A DNA stretch of 64,000 bases, taken from the NCBI GenBank assembly GCA_963210315.1, contig OY723252.1, forward strand, positions 1,302,001 through 1,366,000, given 5' to 3'. This DNA is from Rhynchopus euleeides (taxonomy: Eukaryota; Euglenozoa; Diplonemea; Diplonemida; Diplonemidae). A program made the translations under genes and the position numbers. Shown piece by piece: positions 47,826-57,091 of this stretch (its first letter is position 1; each line of letters opens with the position of its first letter). The notes below the pieces were generated by a model. The model was given only the letters and a program-made list of their open reading frames with translations, made no database searches and was not told the origin of the DNA.

Positions 47826-50800
47826 GTGGAGGGGGTGAGCCCCCCTGAGGCTGCGGCGGCAGGAACGGCGTTCGTTAGCGCCAATGTGACGTCGCTGCAG
47901 CAGAACTTCTCCGCGTTGGTCGGGGCGGCGGAGGAGGGCACGCAGGTGATGCTTGTGCAGGAGACGAAGTGCACCGAGAGCAGCCAGACATTCGTCACCT
48001 GTGAGCTGCGAGAGCTGGGCTGGGATGTGGTGTGGGGCAAGCCGCTTCCAGAGTGGCGGTCAGATACGGAGGCGAAGCCGGGGGGCGTAGCAATCCTAGT
48101 GCGAAGGGGCATCCCTCACAGGTGGGTCGAGCCCCTATCGGACAACGAGCGGCAGCTGTGGGACACAGGAAGGTGGGTGCGCGCGAAGGTGGCCCTCAAG
48201 GATGGATCAGCCTGGTTGGACTTCACCTCTCTATATTGTGACGTGCAGAATGAGGAGAAGCGTGAGGAGCAGCTGATGACCGCCTTCGAGTCGGTGGCGC
48301 GTGAAGGAGATGTGCCGTGCGTCATCGGGGGGGACTTCAACACAACGGCTGTTGAGTCTGCCACGCTCAGCGCGAGCCTAGACACGGGCATATGGCTGGA
48401 CGCTGCGAAGGAGTACGCCGTGGCACACGACGTGGAGCCGGATGCGACGTATGTGTCGACACGCAGGCAGAAGGACGGCCTCAGGCAGTCGCAGTCGCGT
48501 ATCGATTTTGTCATGCTGAACCGGGCTGCCTTCCTCGGGCTGCAGCAGGTGCAGGTCTTGCAAGTCACGGGGATACCCCAACACCGCCCCATCGAAGTGA
48601 AGCTGCAGTTAGACGCCTACGACCAAATGGTGAGCCGCTTTCGCGTACCGCGAGGATTCCCTGTCGATGAGGCACAAAAGCGGTTACAGCGGGCGCGGGA
48701 CACGTGGAACGAAGAGTTGCACTGGGGGGGAGCTGCTGGAGACCCCGAGGCAATGTGGCGACGCTGGAATACCTGGGCGGAGGACTTTCTCTGCGAGGCG
48801 TGTGACGAGCACCTCGAGTGCAAGCAGCAGTCCTACCGGGGCAGAGGCGAGTGTCGTGACCCGACGGAGGTGCGGGCAACGACGAAGACGGACAAGCAGA
48901 CCGGTGATCCCCTGATCATACGTCAACGCCGGCTGCTTAAGTGCCTCGGTCAGCTGGACGAGTGTATCGGGTATGCAATGAGACCGAAGAAGACAGGAAA
49001 GAAAGAAAAGAAAGGGGAGTGCAAACTGAGCCAGGCACCGAAGGACGTCGAGCAGGCCTGGGTCCACGCGCGAGACACCATGGCGAGTCTCACAGACCTG
49101 CGCCCCCCGGTGGAGCAGCCGCAACTGGAGGGGCTGCGCGATTGGCGTAGGAATGTGAGACAGAAGTTTGACACGCTGTGCAGGAAGGTAGCGCAGGACA
49201 GGACGCGCCGCTGGAAACACCGTCTGCGGGAAGCTTGGGAGAACGCCCCGAAAGCGGTCTTCGACTTTTGCAAGGAGGTGGAGTTCAAGAAGGTCACGTC
49301 GCTGAAACGGGGCGACGGGACCTTCACAGCCAATTACAAGGAGCAAGACGAGCTGCTGCGCGAAGCGTGGTCCCCTATCTTCCGGCGGTTCCAGGACCAG
49401 CCCGAGCCGACGTACGAAGCCTTCAGGGAGCGCTTCGAAGCGGACATCGCCGGGAGAGGGAGCGAGATGAAGCTGTCAAAGCTTGACGGCAACGACCTGA
49501 GGAAGACACTGCGGAAGATGAAGACGCGGACGTCGGCTGGGGTCGAAGGGTGGCGCATGGCAGAACTGAAGCAGCTGCCGACACCACTTCTGGACAGGCT
49601 GGCGGACGTGTTCGACGTGGTCGAGAGGACTGGCAAGTGGCCAAAATCATTGATGCGTGCGCTGGTCTCGCTGATCCCGAAGGGGAATGGTGATGGGCCC
49701 CTGGAGCAGAGGCCGATCACGGTGACATCATGCGTGTACAGGCTCTGGGCAGCCACGAGGCTGAGGAGCCTGATCAAGTGGCAGGAGTCATGGGTGACGG
49801 ATGGGCAGCACGGGTTCCGCCCACACCACGGGACCGATGCGCTGTACTGGAAGATGGCGCTTCGCGTCGAGAAGGCGCTGCTCCAAGGAGACACCAGAGC
49901 TTTGTGGGGGTTCACGATTGACTTCGCCAAATGCTTCGACCGTGTTCCCCACGAAATCTCACTGGCGCTGGCGACTGAGTGGGGTGCACACGATCGCATC
50001 ATGCGACCGCTGAGAGCGGCCTACGGCACCCTGGAGAGGAGGTTTAAGGTCGGGGGTATCGGTGTGGGCGAGCCGTTCTGCTGCACCAACGGCATTCTGC
50101 AGGGATGCCCGCTGTCGGTGGTGCTCCTCAACGCAATCATCGCGGTGTGGACGCACGCCATCGAGCGCGAGGCGGGGGTGAAGGGTGAGGCCTACGCCGA
50201 CGACATTTACGCCCTCGACGAGAATAAGGAGAAGGTGGCGCAGGCAGCGGTGATCACGGAGGACTTCATCACCCTCACGGATATGGAAGCGAAGCCTGAG
50301 AAGTGCGCAGGCTTCACTACGGATAAAGAAGGGGAGACCTCCTTCGGGCTGAGCCACGGGGTGTTCCCCCACAAGAAGTCGCTGAAGACTCTCGGCGCCG
50401 ACATGGTCTTCCAGGGAAAACAGAAGAGGGTGACGTTCTGCTCGCGGGTGAAGAAAACGACGAAGGTGCTGAAGCGGATCCGCAGAACGCCATTGCGATT
50501 CGCTGAGAAGTGCAAGCTGGTGAACTCGCTGGCGCACTCGATGATGTTGTATGGCTGCACGGTGACGGACATCCCTGCGTACTTGGAGAGGGATACATCG
50601 CTGGCCTGCGTGCAGAGTGTGTGGGGGGAGACGCGCAAGCAACGGTCGCACACCATTGTAGGCCAGGTGCTGGCGCCCACGGTGATCGACACGAAGGTAG
50701 CTGTGCCGCAGATGCGATTTCGGACACTCCTGCGCCTCGTCAAGGACAGGGAGACGCATGACCTTGCGCGGGAGGTCTGGGAGCTGAACAAGCTGAGGGC

Positions 50801-52520
50801 GGACAACAACATGCAGGGCCCCATCGCGCTGCTGCAGAGGGACTTCACACGCCTTGGCTGGGACTGGAGGAACAACTTCGACATGATCGGCCTCAGGTGT
50901 GGCCTCCAGGTACACATCGACACCTTCGATGCCGGGAGGTGGGGTCATGAGATGCGGGAGGCGCAGCGGGCCAAATACTTCACGGAAGTGGCCAAGGAGC
51001 GCAAGTCGATGGTGGGTGTCGAACGCGGCATCGACAGAGAGGCGACGAACGCGCTGTGGAAGGACCGGGGGACGGACGTCTACGTCGCTGGGGTGATACG
51101 GGGCAACATCGCGGGGGCAACTGCGACGGGGCAACATCTGGCGGAGAAAAGGATACAGACGACCGCATTGTGCCGCTACTGCGAAGACTCGGTGGAGACC
51201 CACATGCACATGTGGTGGCGGTGCCCCAAGTGGGCGCGTTTGCGTCGAGGTGCGGAAGACCTGGTTCAGGAAGCACGCACGTGGCCGGAGTGTTTTGCCA
51301 GGTGTGGCATTGTGCAGAAGGGATGGCTCACCGCTGTGGCCGGACAAGAGCAGCGGCGGGTTGGGATCGTATCGAGGGTGCAGAGGTTGATGGCTGACAT
51401 TGCCATTGCGCGATTTGACGAGGACAAGGCAGGTGACAAGGCGCGCAGAGTGGCGGAGCGTGAGCGATCGGGGTTCCCGTGGAGCTGGACACCTCCAGGC
51501 CCTACCGTCACGCTGAACCCGCTTGAGCGCGCAGTCTGGTGCAGGAACATCAAGCGGCGCTGGGCGGGCGATGAAGAGATGTTCTGGGCGTTCCGCGAGT
51601 GGCTCGCTGCGTTGAGCTGGTCTGATGACACAGCGGTGGGGATCACGCAGCTCGAGCTCGCGCTGGACTTCGAGGCCTTCTCGGGCCTGGACCTGGGGGA
51701 GAGTCTGAGTCTGAAAGAACGGGCGGACAAGATGGGCGTCCTGCTGCGGCAGGCAGGGGCGGCGGGCAACGGGCGCGAGGTGCGCAAGGGAGTGGAGAAT
51801 CGCAGCATCCACACCCTGAAGACCTTCGGGGCACCGCCGCTGGCAGGCTTCACGTCGCGCCCCAGGCTGACGATGACACAGGAGGTGGAAGACATCCTGA
51901 GACGGGTGCAGGCCTCTGCGAAGACGAAGTTCCTTCTAAAGAGGGAAGCAACTGCACGGAAGGAGGCGGCGCACGTATGGGGTGAGGACGCGGTGGTCGA
52001 GCACGCACCCGGCCGTGCGCAGAGAGCTGAGCAATGGGAGAGGAAGTGTGCAGAGTGGAGGGATCGTGTGGATGAATGCAGCGCGAGGGAAACGAGCACC
52101 GAACTGCCAGTGGGCGACCCGGTGACGGTGCCAGATGCGAGGCGGAAGGTAGCAGGTGAACGCGCATGCCGGCAACACCAGCGAGTGCGGTGCGAGGACT
52201 GCATCGAAAACAAAGTCGAGATGCTTGAATGCTGCTGCGCGCACCACCACCCAGACGAAGGCGTTGAGGAGCGGTGCGCAAAGGTTGTGGACATGTGCGA
52301 GAGGCACAGCAAGACAGCGTGTGGGGCCTGCCTGAGGGCAGGGACGTCCGCCGCGATTTGCTGCAAGAGGCACCACGCATGCGTAAAGCACAACAGGGAG
52401 TTGTGCGACAAATGCAAGGGCAAGACGGGCGCACGCAGAGTGCAGGTGGAAGAGTGCTGCAAGAAGCACCACCCGAAGAGCGGCGATCGCACCCTCCGTG
52501 GGATGTGGGGGTTGCGATAA
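47826..52520 (+). CDS. Retrotransposon ORF2: APE-type endonuclease and reverse transcriptase
   Basis: 1564 codons counted from 47826. That codon is GTG; the first ATG (47949) would cut the first endonuclease strand (FVSANVTSLQQ). The frame is open from 47805, overlapping ORF1 by 19 bp, so start by reinitiation or a -1 shift is likely. The endonuclease has E in MLVQETKC, D170 (GGDFN), SRIDFVM and H253 (QHRPIEV). The RT has D699 (TIDFAKCFDRV), ILQGCPLS and D792-D793 (AYADDIYAL). A CCHC knuckle follows near residue 1116 (CRYC ... HMHMWWRC). The last ~110 residues are an unusual Cys/His-rich region with three CC-x2-3-HH motifs. All catalytic residues are present. Confidence 0.9.
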   Translation: MEGVSPPEAAAAGTAFVSANVTSLQQNFSALVGAAEEGTQVMLVQETKCTESSQTFVTCELRELGWDVVWGKPLPEWRSDTEAKPGGVAILVRRGIPHRWVEPLSDNERQLWDTGRWVRAKVALKDGSAWLDFTSLYCDVQNEEKREEQLMTAFESVAREGDVPCVIGGDFNTTAVESATLSASLDTGIWLDAAKEYAVAHDVEPDATYVSTRRQKDGLRQSQSRIDFVMLNRAAFLGLQQVQVLQVTGIPQHRPIEVKLQLDAYDQMVSRFRVPRGFPVDEAQKRLQRARDTWNEELHWGGAAGDPEAMWRRWNTWAEDFLCEACDEHLECKQQSYRGRGECRDPTEVRATTKTDKQTGDPLIIRQRRLLKCLGQLDECIGYAMRPKKTGKKEKKGECKLSQAPKDVEQAWVHARDTMASLTDLRPPVEQPQLEGLRDWRRNVRQKFDTLCRKVAQDRTRRWKHRLREAWENAPKAVFDFCKEVEFKKVTSLKRGDGTFTANYKEQDELLREAWSPIFRRFQDQPEPTYEAFRERFEADIAGRGSEMKLSKLDGNDLRKTLRKMKTRTSAGVEGWRMAELKQLPTPLLDRLADVFDVVERTGKWPKSLMRALVSLIPKGNGDGPLEQRPITVTSCVYRLWAATRLRSLIKWQESWVTDGQHGFRPHHGTDALYWKMALRVEKALLQGDTRALWGFTIDFAKCFDRVPHEISLALATEWGAHDRIMRPLRAAYGTLERRFKVGGIGVGEPFCCTNGILQGCPLSVVLLNAIIAVWTHAIEREAGVKGEAYADDIYALDENKEKVAQAAVITEDFITLTDMEAKPEKCAGFTTDKEGETSFGLSHGVFPHKKSLKTLGADMVFQGKQKRVTFCSRVKKTTKVLKRIRRTPLRFAEKCKLVNSLAHSMMLYGCTVTDIPAYLERDTSLACVQSVWGETRKQRSHTIVGQVLAPTVIDTKVAVPQMRFRTLLRLVKDRETHDLAREVWELNKLRADNNMQGPIALLQRDFTRLGWDWRNNFDMIGLRCGLQVHIDTFDAGRWGHEMREAQRAKYFTEVAKERKSMVGVERGIDREATNALWKDRGTDVYVAGVIRGNIAGATATGQHLAEKRIQTTALCRYCEDSVETHMHMWWRCPKWARLRRGAEDLVQEARTWPECFARCGIVQKGWLTAVAGQEQRRVGIVSRVQRLMADIAIARFDEDKAGDKARRVAERERSGFPWSWTPPGPTVTLNPLERAVWCRNIKRRWAGDEEMFWAFREWLAALSWSDDTAVGITQLELALDFEAFSGLDLGESLSLKERADKMGVLLRQAGAAGNGREVRKGVENRSIHTLKTFGAPPLAGFTSRPRLTMTQEVEDILRRVQASAKTKFLLKREATARKEAAHVWGEDAVVEHAPGRAQRAEQWERKCAEWRDRVDECSARETSTELPVGDPVTVPDARRKVAGERACRQHQRVRCEDCIENKVEMLECCCAHHHPDEGVEERCAKVVDMCERHSKTACGACLRAGTSAAICCKRHHACVKHNRELCDKCKGKTGARRVQVEECCKKHHPKSGDRTLRGMWGLR

Positions 52521-52547
52521 CGACACGGGACCAAGTGGCGCTGCCTG

Positions 52548-52566
52548 CTCCCCCAGTCGGGGGGAG
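52548..52566 (+). other. 3'-UTR hairpin of the retrotransposon
   Basis: CTCCCCCAGTCGGGGGGAG forms a 6-7-bp stem 28 bp from the element end. In several LINE groups the RT recognises a 3' stem-loop, so this is a candidate recognition site in an element that lacks poly(A). Confidence 0.45.
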
Positions 52567-52594
52567 TTGGGTAAGTCACTTTTCAAAACATATA

Positions 52595-52893
52595 GGTCCT
52601 CGCAGCCGTGCGGAAGAACGGTGGTGCGTTACGGGAGGTTTCACAGATCCTGCGCAAGGACCGTGAGGTCGTGCTTGCCGCTGTGAAGTCGGACGGTTGG
52701 ATGCTTGAATACGCTGATCCGACTTTCCAGAAAGACGAGGAGGTGGTGCTCGCAGCCACACACGGTGACGGGCATGGTCTCTACTTCTCCGACCCTTCCT
52801 TCCGCAGCAACAGAGACTTCATGCTTGCAGCCGTACGCAAGTGCGGGTGCGCTCTTCGCTACGCCAGTGCTTCACTGTGCCGTGACAAGGAGC
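52595..52893 (+). pseudogene. Ubiquitin-like/DUF4116 gene copy 2, 3' remainder (truncated)
   Basis: Continues the repeats where 44131 stopped: VLAAVRKNGGALREV ... DPTFQKDEEVVLAATHGDG ... LAAVRKCGCALRYASASLCRDKEL. It is close to 39564-39868 of the intact copy. Similarity ends abruptly after GACAAGGAGCT; the intact gene has about 130 more codons. The copy was thus truncated by another event besides the retrotransposon insertion. Confidence 0.85.
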
Positions 52894-53033
52894 TAGAGGG
52901 TGGCAAGTTTCGAGGGAGCGGTTGCGGCAAAAATCTCTGCGCATACAAGGCCACGAACCCATACCAGAAATCACTCTACGGAATATTTCCTGAGTATCCG
53001 GAAGTACCCGGAATTAAATGCTGCCCGTTTGTA
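52894..53033. other. Unrelated sequence after the truncated copy
   Basis: Begins AGAGGGTGGCAAG and joins the truncated gene to the foldback at 53034. No feature recognised. Confidence 0.4.
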
Positions 53034-53383
53034 TACCGTATACGTAAATATTATGGAACGTAAATATTATGGAACGGGCCCATTTTTGCCCGGTCCGTTC
53101 CATAATATTTACGTTCCAAAATATTTACAGGGCCAGTTGGGGACTCGGTGGTGAGGATGGTTTGCCTCAGGAATCGCACGAAAAGTGCACGAGTAGGTCC
53201 CGTCAGGGACTCTGTATGCCGTCCGATCACCTGGTCCAAGTCCCCGAGTCGCAGAAAGCCCTGTAAATATTATGGAACGAAAAAAATCTGGAACGCCAAC
53301 CCACCAGCGTTCCATAATATTTACGTTCCATAATAATTACGTTCCATAATATTTACGTTCCAAAATATTTACGTATACGGTAA
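53034..53383. mobile_element. 350-bp foldback with GTAAATATTATGGAAC repeats
   Basis: Ends TACCGTATACGTAAATATT and the exact complement. Inside both ends the 16-bp word CGTAAATATTATGGAA is repeated two to four times in opposite orientation. There are further inverted copies around 53095-53125 and 53265-53280, so two smaller foldbacks are nested or juxtaposed. TA flanks both ends. The centre (53130-53260) is unique. Non-coding. Confidence 0.8.
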
Positions 53384-53779
53384 TTTAAACGCACAATCAC
53401 ATACGAAAAAACCGTTCCCCCCTGGCTGCGGACTTTACCATTTTCGAAAAAAAATCGAAATTTTTTCCCCAAAATTTCGCCCAAAACACCATTTTTCCGG
53501 CCCCAGGCACACCCACACCCAGAAAAAACTGATTTTTGGACGAAATTTTGGGGCACAAAATTTTCAATTTGCTGCTGAAAAATGGCCTGGGGCCTCAGGG
53601 CCTATAGAGGGGGGTTTTCTAAGGGTTCTGGGACCCTCCAGACACACCACATCTGCACTGTCTGGAGGGGTTACTGCATGTTAAACCCCATTCTCTGCTC
53701 CCAAGGCAGGGCAGCTCCTGGTGAGTAGTTGGTACCTGGCACGTCCTTGACGTGTGGTCCACCTCTCATCAGCAGCTGA
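53384..53779. other. A/T-rich scaffold and unique sequence, no gene
   Basis: Frequent TTTTCGAAAA, AAATTTTGGGG and CAAAATTT words resemble the scaffolds of the small elements. No coding support. Confidence 0.4.
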
Positions 53780-54665
53780 GTGGTGAGGGGCATGCCTCCA
53801 TTTAACATATTGTTAAGAGTGTTGGAGTGCACGCCTCCTGAAGGTGTGGTGTTGGGCAGGACGAAAAGCCGACGGCTAGATACTCCTGTGGTAGTAGGGA
53901 CCCGGGCGGCAGTGTCTGACCCCAGGGAAGTGCTGAAATGGTTGTCCGGGACCCGCGCGGCAGTGTCCGACCCCAGGGAAGTGCTGAAAATGGTGTCCGG
54001 GACCCAGGCGGCAGTGTCAGGCCCCACGTGAGTGCTGAAATGGGTATCCGGGAGTCACGCGGCTGTGTCTGACCCCACGAGAGTGCAGGAATGGGTATCC
54101 GGGAGTCACGCGGCTATGTCCGACCCCACGAGAGTGCTGAAATGGGTATCCGGGAGTCCCGCGGCTATGTCCAACCCCACGAGAGTGCAGGAACACAACC
54201 GGAGGGTGAAGAAGGGGAAGGTGCCCCCCGCGGAGGACCCCGTGGAGGAGGAGCAGGAGGACGACGAGGAAGCAGAAGAGCGGCAGGCGGCGGAACAGGC
54301 GGCAGCGGAGCAGGAGCAGCAGGCGTCGGCTGGAGCGCCCGCCGGGGTGACGCCCCCCCGCAGCCTCCGCAGGTCGTGCGGAGGAAGGGGAAGGCCTCCC
54401 CCGCGCCCCCGCCCGCGATCGGCCACGAGGCCATGGTGGCGGAGTTGCAGGCTGCGCTGCCTGCGGTGCTCCCGTCGCTGCTGGGCCCCCTGGTGCAGCA
54501 GACCCTGGAGGCCATGGGGAAGGCTCCAGGGGCACCGGGCCACTCCGCCCCCTCGCAGGCGACGGGCCACGCCGCCTACACCGCGCAGGCGCTGCAGATG
54601 GGAGATGTGACGAACAACACCAACACCATTATCGGCGCGAACGCCACGGGGGGTGTCTCTCTGGG
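53780..54665 (+). pseudogene. Broken gene with 17-residue repeats and an acidic coiled coil
   Basis: The plus frame encodes 51-bp (17-aa) repeats of the type (V/L)SG(T/S)(R/H)AAVSDP(R/T)(E/R)V(L/Q). It has a stop (TGA at 54029-54031) where sister repeats read CGAG. It then continues RRVKKGKVPPAEDPVEEEQEDDEEAEERQ. Near 54345 the coding pattern moves to another frame, reading PQVVRRKGKASP ... ALQMGDVTNNTNTIIGAN. One stop and one frameshift make this a pseudogene, unless splicing removes both. No family recognised; it resembles structural proteins encoded by small elements. Confidence 0.5.
53886..54195. repeat. 51-bp tandem repeat, six copies
   Basis: Unit GTATCCGGGAGTCACGCGGC plus 31 further bases, in two subtypes (GACCCGGGCGGC early, GAGTCACGCGGC late). 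The multiple-of-3 length suggests the repeat evolved within coding sequence. Confidence 0.85.
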
Positions 54666-54999
54666 GCCTGGGGTGTTCTCGCGATCGACGAATACCCGCT
54701 GGTTCTTCTCTCCCCTTTCTGATTTGCAGACACAAAGTTTTGGAGGTGCGCGCGATGGCTTCGGCCGCGGTATCACCCGTGGCATGCAGACTCACCGCGA
54801 GGCACTCCTTCGATCCCTTCTGCTTGTCCGTGCGCCCTTGTCTCTCCATGCCTGTCCGTTTGGGTCCAGGTTGCAGACTTCCTTCCGGGATGAAGACAGT
54901 CTGCCAATTCCTGTCATTATTCCTGGGTCTTGTGGCAGCCGAGGGTTCTTTGCTCCTGTGTGTGTACATGTGCTTCGTATTCAGCATCCCTTGTTGTGT
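54666..54999. repeat. Region homologous to the USP gene 3' flank
   Basis: 54885-54995 matches 35115-35270 in patches (TCTGCCA..., GGCAGCC(G/A)AGGGT, TTCGTATTCA). Followed immediately by the 55000-55515 repeat. No gene recognised. Confidence 0.5.
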
Positions 55000-55515
55000 G
55001 AGTTCCAAGCTTGTCCTTCATTCCCTAATTGATTCTGGCAGGATGCGAATGACAGAGCAAGATCGGTGAGTCATCTGCAGCCTGTGGACCCTGCCCCCCA
55101 ACCTGCCCCAATCCCCCACCCGAAGCCGTGATCATCTGAACTCCGCATTGCCAGCCACCCCACCCCAGTGGCCACACACACAGACAGATGTGACCCCCAG
55201 CATACAGAGAGCAGGTTCCATGGAGGTCCTTCTGACAGGGAAGCCGTGACAAGGCCCCATTCGGGCGTGAATTCCATGTGGTGGGCCCTCCTCGCATCCG
55301 CTCGTCATGTGGGTGTGATTCCGGAGTCGTGTGTTCGGTTGCATTCCTGTCGGCCACCTCGGCGGCCCGCATTTTCGGGTGAAAACCCCGATTTTGGCAG
55401 AGTCGGAGGTGTTCCGGGGGTGGTGGGGCCCCAAAACGGGAGCAAAATGCACCAATATTTTTGCCCAGAAAAAAGTTTGTGAGAAACGGCTGGAAAAATC
55501 ACAGCTTGCCACCCT
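55000..55515. repeat. Dispersed repeat shared with 37045-37578 (copy B)
   Basis: See copy A. Here it adjoins, without a gap, the antisense RT/RNase H remnant starting at 55516. Confidence 0.75.
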
Positions 55516-56325
55516 CTACAGATGTCCCATTCGGTGGACCCCCTCGCTCGCTGGGGGCCGCTCAGCAGTGCATTCAGTGCGCTCTGCGAGTCGGTGAGGA
55601 TGGCGACCGTTTCGCCTTGGGTTAACACGGTGCATAGGTGGGCGAGGGATTCTCTGATGGCCACCAGCTCTGCCTGGTAGCTGATGCAACGGAGTCCTGC
55701 CGGCCAGGCGAGCTTTTTCTTGAGGCGGCCCTCCGGCATGCTGTACACCGCTGCGCCCGCGCCGCCCTGTTGCTGCCGCGATGTGGAGTTGGAGACTGAC
55801 CCGTCGGTGTACACATGCCAGGCGCACGTCGGGAGGGCCTGGATGGTCTGCTCTGCCAGGTCCCGGAGGGTGTCTTTCGGGGTGGCGGCCTTCGGGGCGG
55901 TGAGCCCCGGCAGCGTCGCCAGGATGTGTACTCGTGGCAGCACCAGGTTCCATTCCCAGGGGGGGATGGGGTGTGCTGCATGTAGGGGGGCCAGCAGGGG
56001 GGTGCGCCCGTCGACCTTCGAGGATTTCACCAGACTCCGTGCCTGATGTAGCCAGCTGCTTCCCGTGTTCCCGGTATTGAGTTGCGCCCGGTATCCTGGG
56101 GAGTGGGGCACGCGGCGGAAGCGTTCGTGGTCTGTGCACACCGCAACCTTGAAGTCGAGGTCGAGGTCTCGTAGGTGTGATTCCCAGAGGAGCTTCGCCG
56201 TGCTGGTGTTCTTCATGCAGCCTGTGATAATCAGGGCTGCGGTGCGGTGGACATCTTGCAGGCGTTTGAGGTTCCTCGCGGTCAGGCCAGGGGTGTAAAC
56301 GCTTGCGGCGTACATCAGGTTTTAA
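55516..56325 (-). pseudogene. Antisense LINE remnant: end of RT and RNase H domain
   Basis: Minus-strand frame of ~270 codons beginning MYAASVYTPGLTARNLKRLQ, typical of the sequence after the RT palm of LINEs (ALIITGCMKNTSTAKLLWE). It then gives an RNase H domain with three of four catalytic acids: D in HVYTDGSVS, E in SYQAELVAIRE and D in AILTDSQSALN. The fourth acid and the C-terminus are missing because the frame runs into the repeat at 55515. The upstream RT portion is not found in the same frame beyond 56325. A truncated copy of a LINE family different from the 44-52-kb element, which lacks RNase H. Confidence 0.8.
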
Positions 56326-56604
56326 GATTTCCCTTACTACTGATGGTGTAGAGACTACAAAGCCTGACCTGATGACGCCGCCATGAACCTGGGAGACACG
56401 CCGCGTGAGAAGGGACCTCGGTGCGGGGTGGCGTGAAGATCCTGCCTGAGTGCCCTCGTCGGGACCCGCGGTAAACCGTGGCGTTCCCCCCGAGGCAAGT
56501 CCAGGACGAAGGTTGCAGATAACCGCTGCGGGGGGAAAAGAGGAACGGCATGCTGCCCGTTCACTCTTTTTTCCTCCCGTCGTGGGTGGGCCCACTTCCG
56601 GCCA
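56326..56604. other. Flank of the RT/RNase H remnant, no gene
   Basis: Overlapping frames only. A possible rearranged fragment of the same LINE (LPGSWRRHQVRL region on minus) cannot be confirmed. Confidence 0.3.
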
Positions 56605-56725
56605 TAAAATTACCCGGGTACCCGGGGTATCCGGCCGGGTATCCGGCCCGGGTACCCGGGTGTCCGCCGGGTACCCCCCGGGTACCCGGGCCGGTAACCG
56701 GGACCTCCCGGGTACCCGGAAAGGT
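56605..56725. repeat. CCCGGGTACCCGGG palindrome cluster
   Basis: Nested palindromes built on CCGGGTACCCGG and GGTATCCGGCC, about nine copies in 120 bp. Another motif-specific block. No ORF. Confidence 0.8.
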
Positions 56726-56787
56726 GGAGACCGCGTCGTGTGTAGCAGTGACCCCCCCCCCTACCCCCCCCCCCTCTTTTCGGGCAC

Positions 56788-56872
56788 ATCTGGTGTAGTG
56801 ACTACAAAAAGGACTAACATTGCAAGAAAGGTGCTGGGAGATTTGCTTTTCCATTCACTCTCGACGATCAAA
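56788..56872. repeat. Dispersed repeat 'TGGTGTAGTGACTACA', copy 2
   Basis: Full copy, TCTGGTGTAGTGACTACAAA through CTCTCGACGATCAAA, flanked on both sides by C tracts, 220 bp before the PRA1 gene. Confidence 0.85.
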
Positions 56873-57091
56873 ACCCCCCCCCCCATCTTTTCCTCAGATA
56901 CAACCAATTCTACATTCTACTCTTTACCCCCCCCCCCCATCTTTTCCTCTGAACGTTCCCCCCACCCCACCCCTGCCTCATGGCCTCATGGCACCACCAC
57001 ACCCAATCGTTGCACCACCACACACGACAGCAGCAAGGGCGTCTGACGCGACACACAGACACAGAACCCTTGCGACACACAAGCATAGATC

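Larger units (their letters stand above)
44132..52594 (+). mobile_element. 8.5-kb non-LTR retrotransposon (OTU ORF1, APE/RT ORF2)
   Basis: Bounded exactly by the 17-bp duplication. The order is: repeat-rich 5' portion, ORF1 with an OTU peptidase and coiled coil, ORF2 with an apurinic-type endonuclease, reverse transcriptase and zinc fingers, then a 74-bp 3' UTR. No poly(A): the end is TTTTCAAAACATATA after a small hairpin. The presence of an OTU peptidase recalls the Dualen/RandI group of green algae, but the restriction-like endonuclease typical of that group is not evident. Both ORFs are uninterrupted, so this could be a recent, potentially active copy. Confidence 0.9.

Noticed and set aside
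55622-56595. Second and third minus-strand ORFs (359 aa and 119 aa) over the RT/RNase H remnant
   Set aside because: They are frame shadows of the 55516-56325 frame, which alone carries the RNase H motifs.
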